Positions 18,320-21,606 of a stretch of DNA of 21,606 nucleotides are shown piece after piece. How positions within the stretch are numbered: position 1 is the stretch's first letter; every line of letters begins with the position of its first letter. The translations under genes and the position numbers were made by a program. The notes beneath the pieces are model-generated. The model ran no database searches and was not told where the DNA came from. It was given only the letters and a program-made list of their open reading frames with translations. Source of the stretch: Phlegmacium glaucopus (lineage: Eukaryota; Basidiomycota; Agaricomycetes; Agaricales; Cortinariaceae); NCBI GenBank assembly GCA_015039465.1, contig MU130622.1:71779-93384 (forward strand). The letters run 5' to 3'.

Positions 18320-21300
18320 ATGGCAGGGATCTCTTTCCACCATTCTCAAGATATGGCTAGGGATAAAGAAAAATCTCATCTAGAAGTCATACTCGACAGT
18401 CAATATCTCCTTCTCAAAGGCACCGGTCCCGACGTTGAACCCACCACACTCAGTGGTCATGTCACGCTCTTCTTGACGGAGGCTACTTCTATCAAGGAAA
18501 TCACATTACAGTTCAAAGGAAAGGCAAAGATACCTATTCAACCATTGGATTCGTATGACTTTTTATCATATCGCTTCTCCAAATGCTAATCATCGAAACA
18601 GGATTATCACCAGTAACGTTTCCTCGTCGCAGGCCATCTGCAATCATGAATGGTCTTTTCTTGAAGGAGACAAGAAACGCTCTCATACACTCAAAGCAGG
18701 TCGTCACTCCTTTCCATTTCACCTCGAAATAAGCGGTTCTCTTCCTTCCACTATATCCACCCCAGCATCGGGAGGCGCTTCAATAGCTTATAACCTGCGT
18801 GCACTCGCTACTCGTCCAGGCTTCTCCCATAATCTTCAAGCCGTAGCTCCTGTTTACATTCTCAGATCTATGACTCATGAAGCCCTGGAATACCAGCAAA
18901 CCCTTGACATCGAGAATACTTGGCCCGACAAGATCATGTACTCTATTATGCTCCCTCATAAAGCTTGGGCTGCCGGGGACACTCTGACTGCTATAGTCAA
19001 ACTTTGTCCGCTGGCGAAAGGTGTCTATGTCCAGGCTATCCTCAGCTCGCTGAGTGAAACCACCAAGATCCATGCCAAGACTGGGATTCAGGAAAGCACC
19101 CGGGTGGTAACCAGCGTAAGGCATGAAATGATAGATCATAAAGCGGTCGAGGTCGATTTTCAGCCACCCAACTCGAGTGCAGCTGCCGGCTCTAGTACGG
19201 CACATTCACCACCAATTTCGAGACCACCTTCTCCTTTTTCTGGATCTGGATCTTCGTCTTCGCACCACCACCACAATAATCCTCACCAAGAACAGCAAGA
19301 AGAGGAAGATCTCGGATTCGATAACAACGATGTAGTCACCCATCTCAATCTATCCATACCCCCGGTTTCTGCCTATCCTCTCTTGTATTCGACATCGCCA
19401 CCCACATCAGCGTCTCCTTCGTCCCATTCCCAACCATCAACCTCTCTTTTCTCCTTCACGAATGCCACCGCTTCCCCTAACACAACGCCTCCTCTGTCTA
19501 CCTCTCCTACTCACCAACATGTCCCTTTACCCCCATCCGCAAATTCAGCGGCTTCACATCCAACAGGTTCTTCACTTGGTTCATCTCTGACCGTCACGCC
19601 TTCACATGGCCTCGAACCTATCATTGTTTCACACCGTATAATGTGGAACATATTCATTCGCAATAAAGACGGACATATCTCAGAACTGAGGTGTTCTTTA
19701 CCAATTAAAGTTCTGGATGGAGCGCTATTAGAGGAAAGCAGGGGGTTCACGATGAGAGCTAGGAGGCTGTTGCTTAGAGCAAGTGGGCTGGGGGGTGTTT
19801 TGGGTCGAGATGGGGAGGAAGGGAACAACGAAGATGAGGGTGATGAAACGGGAGAAGAAAGGAGGATTAGGAGTATGGAAGCGGATAGGGAGTTACCAAG
19901 TTATGCGGCGCATATAAGGGACAGAGTTGCGAATATGTATCTTTCGGAGGCGGCGACAATGCGTGTGTCGAATCCTTGGGTAGGCAGGGTCGGACCTGCC
20001 AGTACTGCGAGCGGAAGTGCATTGAGCAGTCCTGAAGTATCAGGACAAGGAGAGTCTCAAATCATCAACACTCTAATAGCCACTGTATCACTCAGTGATC
20101 CACCTACCTCCGCCGATCGTTTATCTGCGCTGCATACCCAACTCCATTCCCGAGCATCTCGTTCAGGCCACAACACCCCTCCCATCCCACTATCACAGCA
20201 ACAACAAGTCCACATGATGTCGCATCTCCCACATGTGCCTGGATCAGGGGAGAGTACGCCTCTTGATTGGGTTAATTCGGAATTGTTGTTAAGCTTGAGT
20301 TTGGATGAGGAGGCGTTGAGGCGGATTGGAGGTGTTCCTTCCTCTGTAGGTGGACAGCAACAGTTGCAGCCGCAGCCGCAGCCGCAACAACAACAACAAC
20401 AAACCCATGGTTATAACCAACGACAGAGCAGAACATTTCGATGGGGCAGTCGGCTAGGTTCTAGAGCGGCGAGTAGAGCTGCCAGTCCTGAGCGCAATGC
20501 GCTTTCTTCCGCTAACGATGACAACAATCCTGGCTCTATTCCGGAGGGCAATACTGGTGGTGGTCACGATTCTCCGGGCACTGCATCATCCACTCTTCCT
20601 CCCAGTTCCAGTCCAGGTTCTGGATTATCTCCCTTTCAGAACCTGTTTAAAGCTACGATGAAACCTTTTACTTCTCTCACTGGACATCATCATCATGGTC
20701 ATGGTCATCGACTCTTGCATTCTCGTTCTTATTCTACAACTTCGTTATCGGGATTACCTTCTCTTACTAATGCTGGTAGTGCCACCCGGCCTTTAGAGCT
20801 CAACCCTGATCCAAGTGCGCCGGTTTCTGGCTTATCATTGACCGGTCCGCCATCTGGTGCTGGTCCACCTTCTTCATCAACATCCTCTCCCGATGCTTCT
20901 ATTTCTTCGTCACCATTGTCTGACCCTACCTTGGGATCGACTTCCGCCCGCCCATCTCCCACTGCACCCAACACGACCTCTCCACTCTCACATACTACCC
21001 ATGAACTAGAATCCCACCACCAAGGCCCTTCCTCATTCCTCTACCGCGCATTTACTGAAGTACCTGATTACAGTATCGCCTCAAGGGGATTCATAGGTGG
21101 TGTCCCTCCGTTGAGCAGTATGCGAGGGTTGCCAAGTTATGAAGAAGCTGAAGCACAGCGGAAGGAAAGAGAGGAGGCGCATGCATTGAGAGATGATGGA
21201 GTCCAAATGGAGATGATACTGCAGAGTCAAACGCAAACACGATTGTTATCAATCTCGAATCAAAGTCCAACGTCTTCCTCTGCTATTCAGACTCGAACGA

Positions 21301-21605
21301 CGCAAATGCAAGCTCAGAATCATCAAGTTATTATGGGTGAGATGAAGATGAAGATGAAGATGAGGGAGAGACTTGGATCGATGAGCGAGCCGGATTTGGC
21401 GGGTCGGTTTGGGCATACCACTGTTGTTTGTTTTGAAGCTGGAACGGCGAAGACTGGAAGTTGTATTACTGAGGCTGATAATGGCGGTGGTGGTGGTGTT
21501 GGGATCTTGCAACGGTTGGAGGATGGTGATGAAGATGAAGATGACGATGACGATGACGACGAGACTAGTACAATTCAGATGCGTAGCAAGAAAACAAGGC
21601 CTTGA
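18320..21605 (+). CDS. Arrestin-like protein (ART-type trafficking adaptor)
   Basis: Probable alpha-arrestin that links membrane transporters to a Rsp5/Nedd4-type ubiquitin ligase for endocytosis. Model join(18320..18552, 18602..21605), 1078 aa, one 49-nt intron (GTATGA..ACAG). The arrestin N-fold is seen in YLLLKGTGPDVEPTTLSGHVTLFL, split by a Glu-Pro turn, then ITLQFKGKAKI and HEWSFLEGDKKRS (to about residue 220). The C-fold resumes at IIVSHRIMWNIFIRNKDG (about 418-452), after a roughly 120-residue Ser/Pro/His-rich insertion with HHHH at 299-302. LPSY motifs, variants of the PPxY ligase-binding motif, occur at 509-512 and 921-924. Other low-complexity parts are a Gln-rich run (663-678), HHHHGHGH (773-780) and an acidic tail (about 1052-1066). 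The first ATG at 18320 is used; Met at 18350 is an alternative. The stop is one base before the window edge. Cargo and regulation cannot be told from sequence. Confidence 0.85.
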
Positions 21606-21606
21606 A

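Noticed and set aside
18555..18601. Start of the arrestin-like gene at the ATG at 18555
   Set aside because: This ATG lies inside an intron. The true start is at 18320, since the first exon carries the arrestin N-terminal strands and splices in frame.

Overview
The window looks like nuclear DNA of a mushroom-forming basidiomycete (Agaricomycetes). The protein-coding genes are cut by many short introns, mostly about 45-100 nt with GT..AG ends. They include cytochrome c peroxidase, sphingosine-1-phosphate lyase, an arrestin-like trafficking adaptor and a family starting MGQRHQA that I know only from Agaricomycetes. The species cannot be named from the sequence. I rebuilt gene models by hand from splice sites and reading-frame continuity.

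Layout. 1-2734: no gene recognised; the part to about 1400 is balanced in base composition, and the rest is AT-rich with short inverted and direct repeats. 2735-4343 (-): intact mitochondrial cytochrome c peroxidase, 8 exons, 393 aa. 4344-5676: intergenic, with a possible TATA box at its right end. 5677-9425 (+): a secreted subtilisin-like protease gene that appears dead. The catalytic His codon reads Tyr and several frame breaks cluster between about 6577 and 7745, while the 3' half is clean. 9851-10879 (-): a decayed, 5'-truncated WD40 gene resembling Gid7/WDR26, with its last blade spread over several frames. 11079-13058 (+): an intact 642-aa protein of unknown function with a leucine-rich-repeat-like middle. 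13233-15732 (+): intact 13-exon sphingosine-1-phosphate lyase, 559 aa. 15733-16644: no gene, but a cluster of five GATAAG sites. 16645-17939: two arms of about 180 bp in inverted orientation, bounded by a 9-bp direct repeat. They enclose fragments of two unrelated families, an integrase-like transposon protein and an alpha-type protein kinase. 18320-21605 (+): intact 1078-aa arrestin-like protein, ending at the window edge.

The intact genes do not form an obvious pathway; they read as ordinary housekeeping or trafficking genes on both strands. The unusual parts are the two neighbouring dead genes (5.7-10.9 kb) and the inverted-repeat unit at 16.6-17.9 kb. That unit looks like a non-autonomous mobile element carrying captured gene pieces, similar in shape to a Pack-MULE, and is the best candidate here for something undescribed. 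All family assignments come from recognising motifs by eye; no database search was possible.
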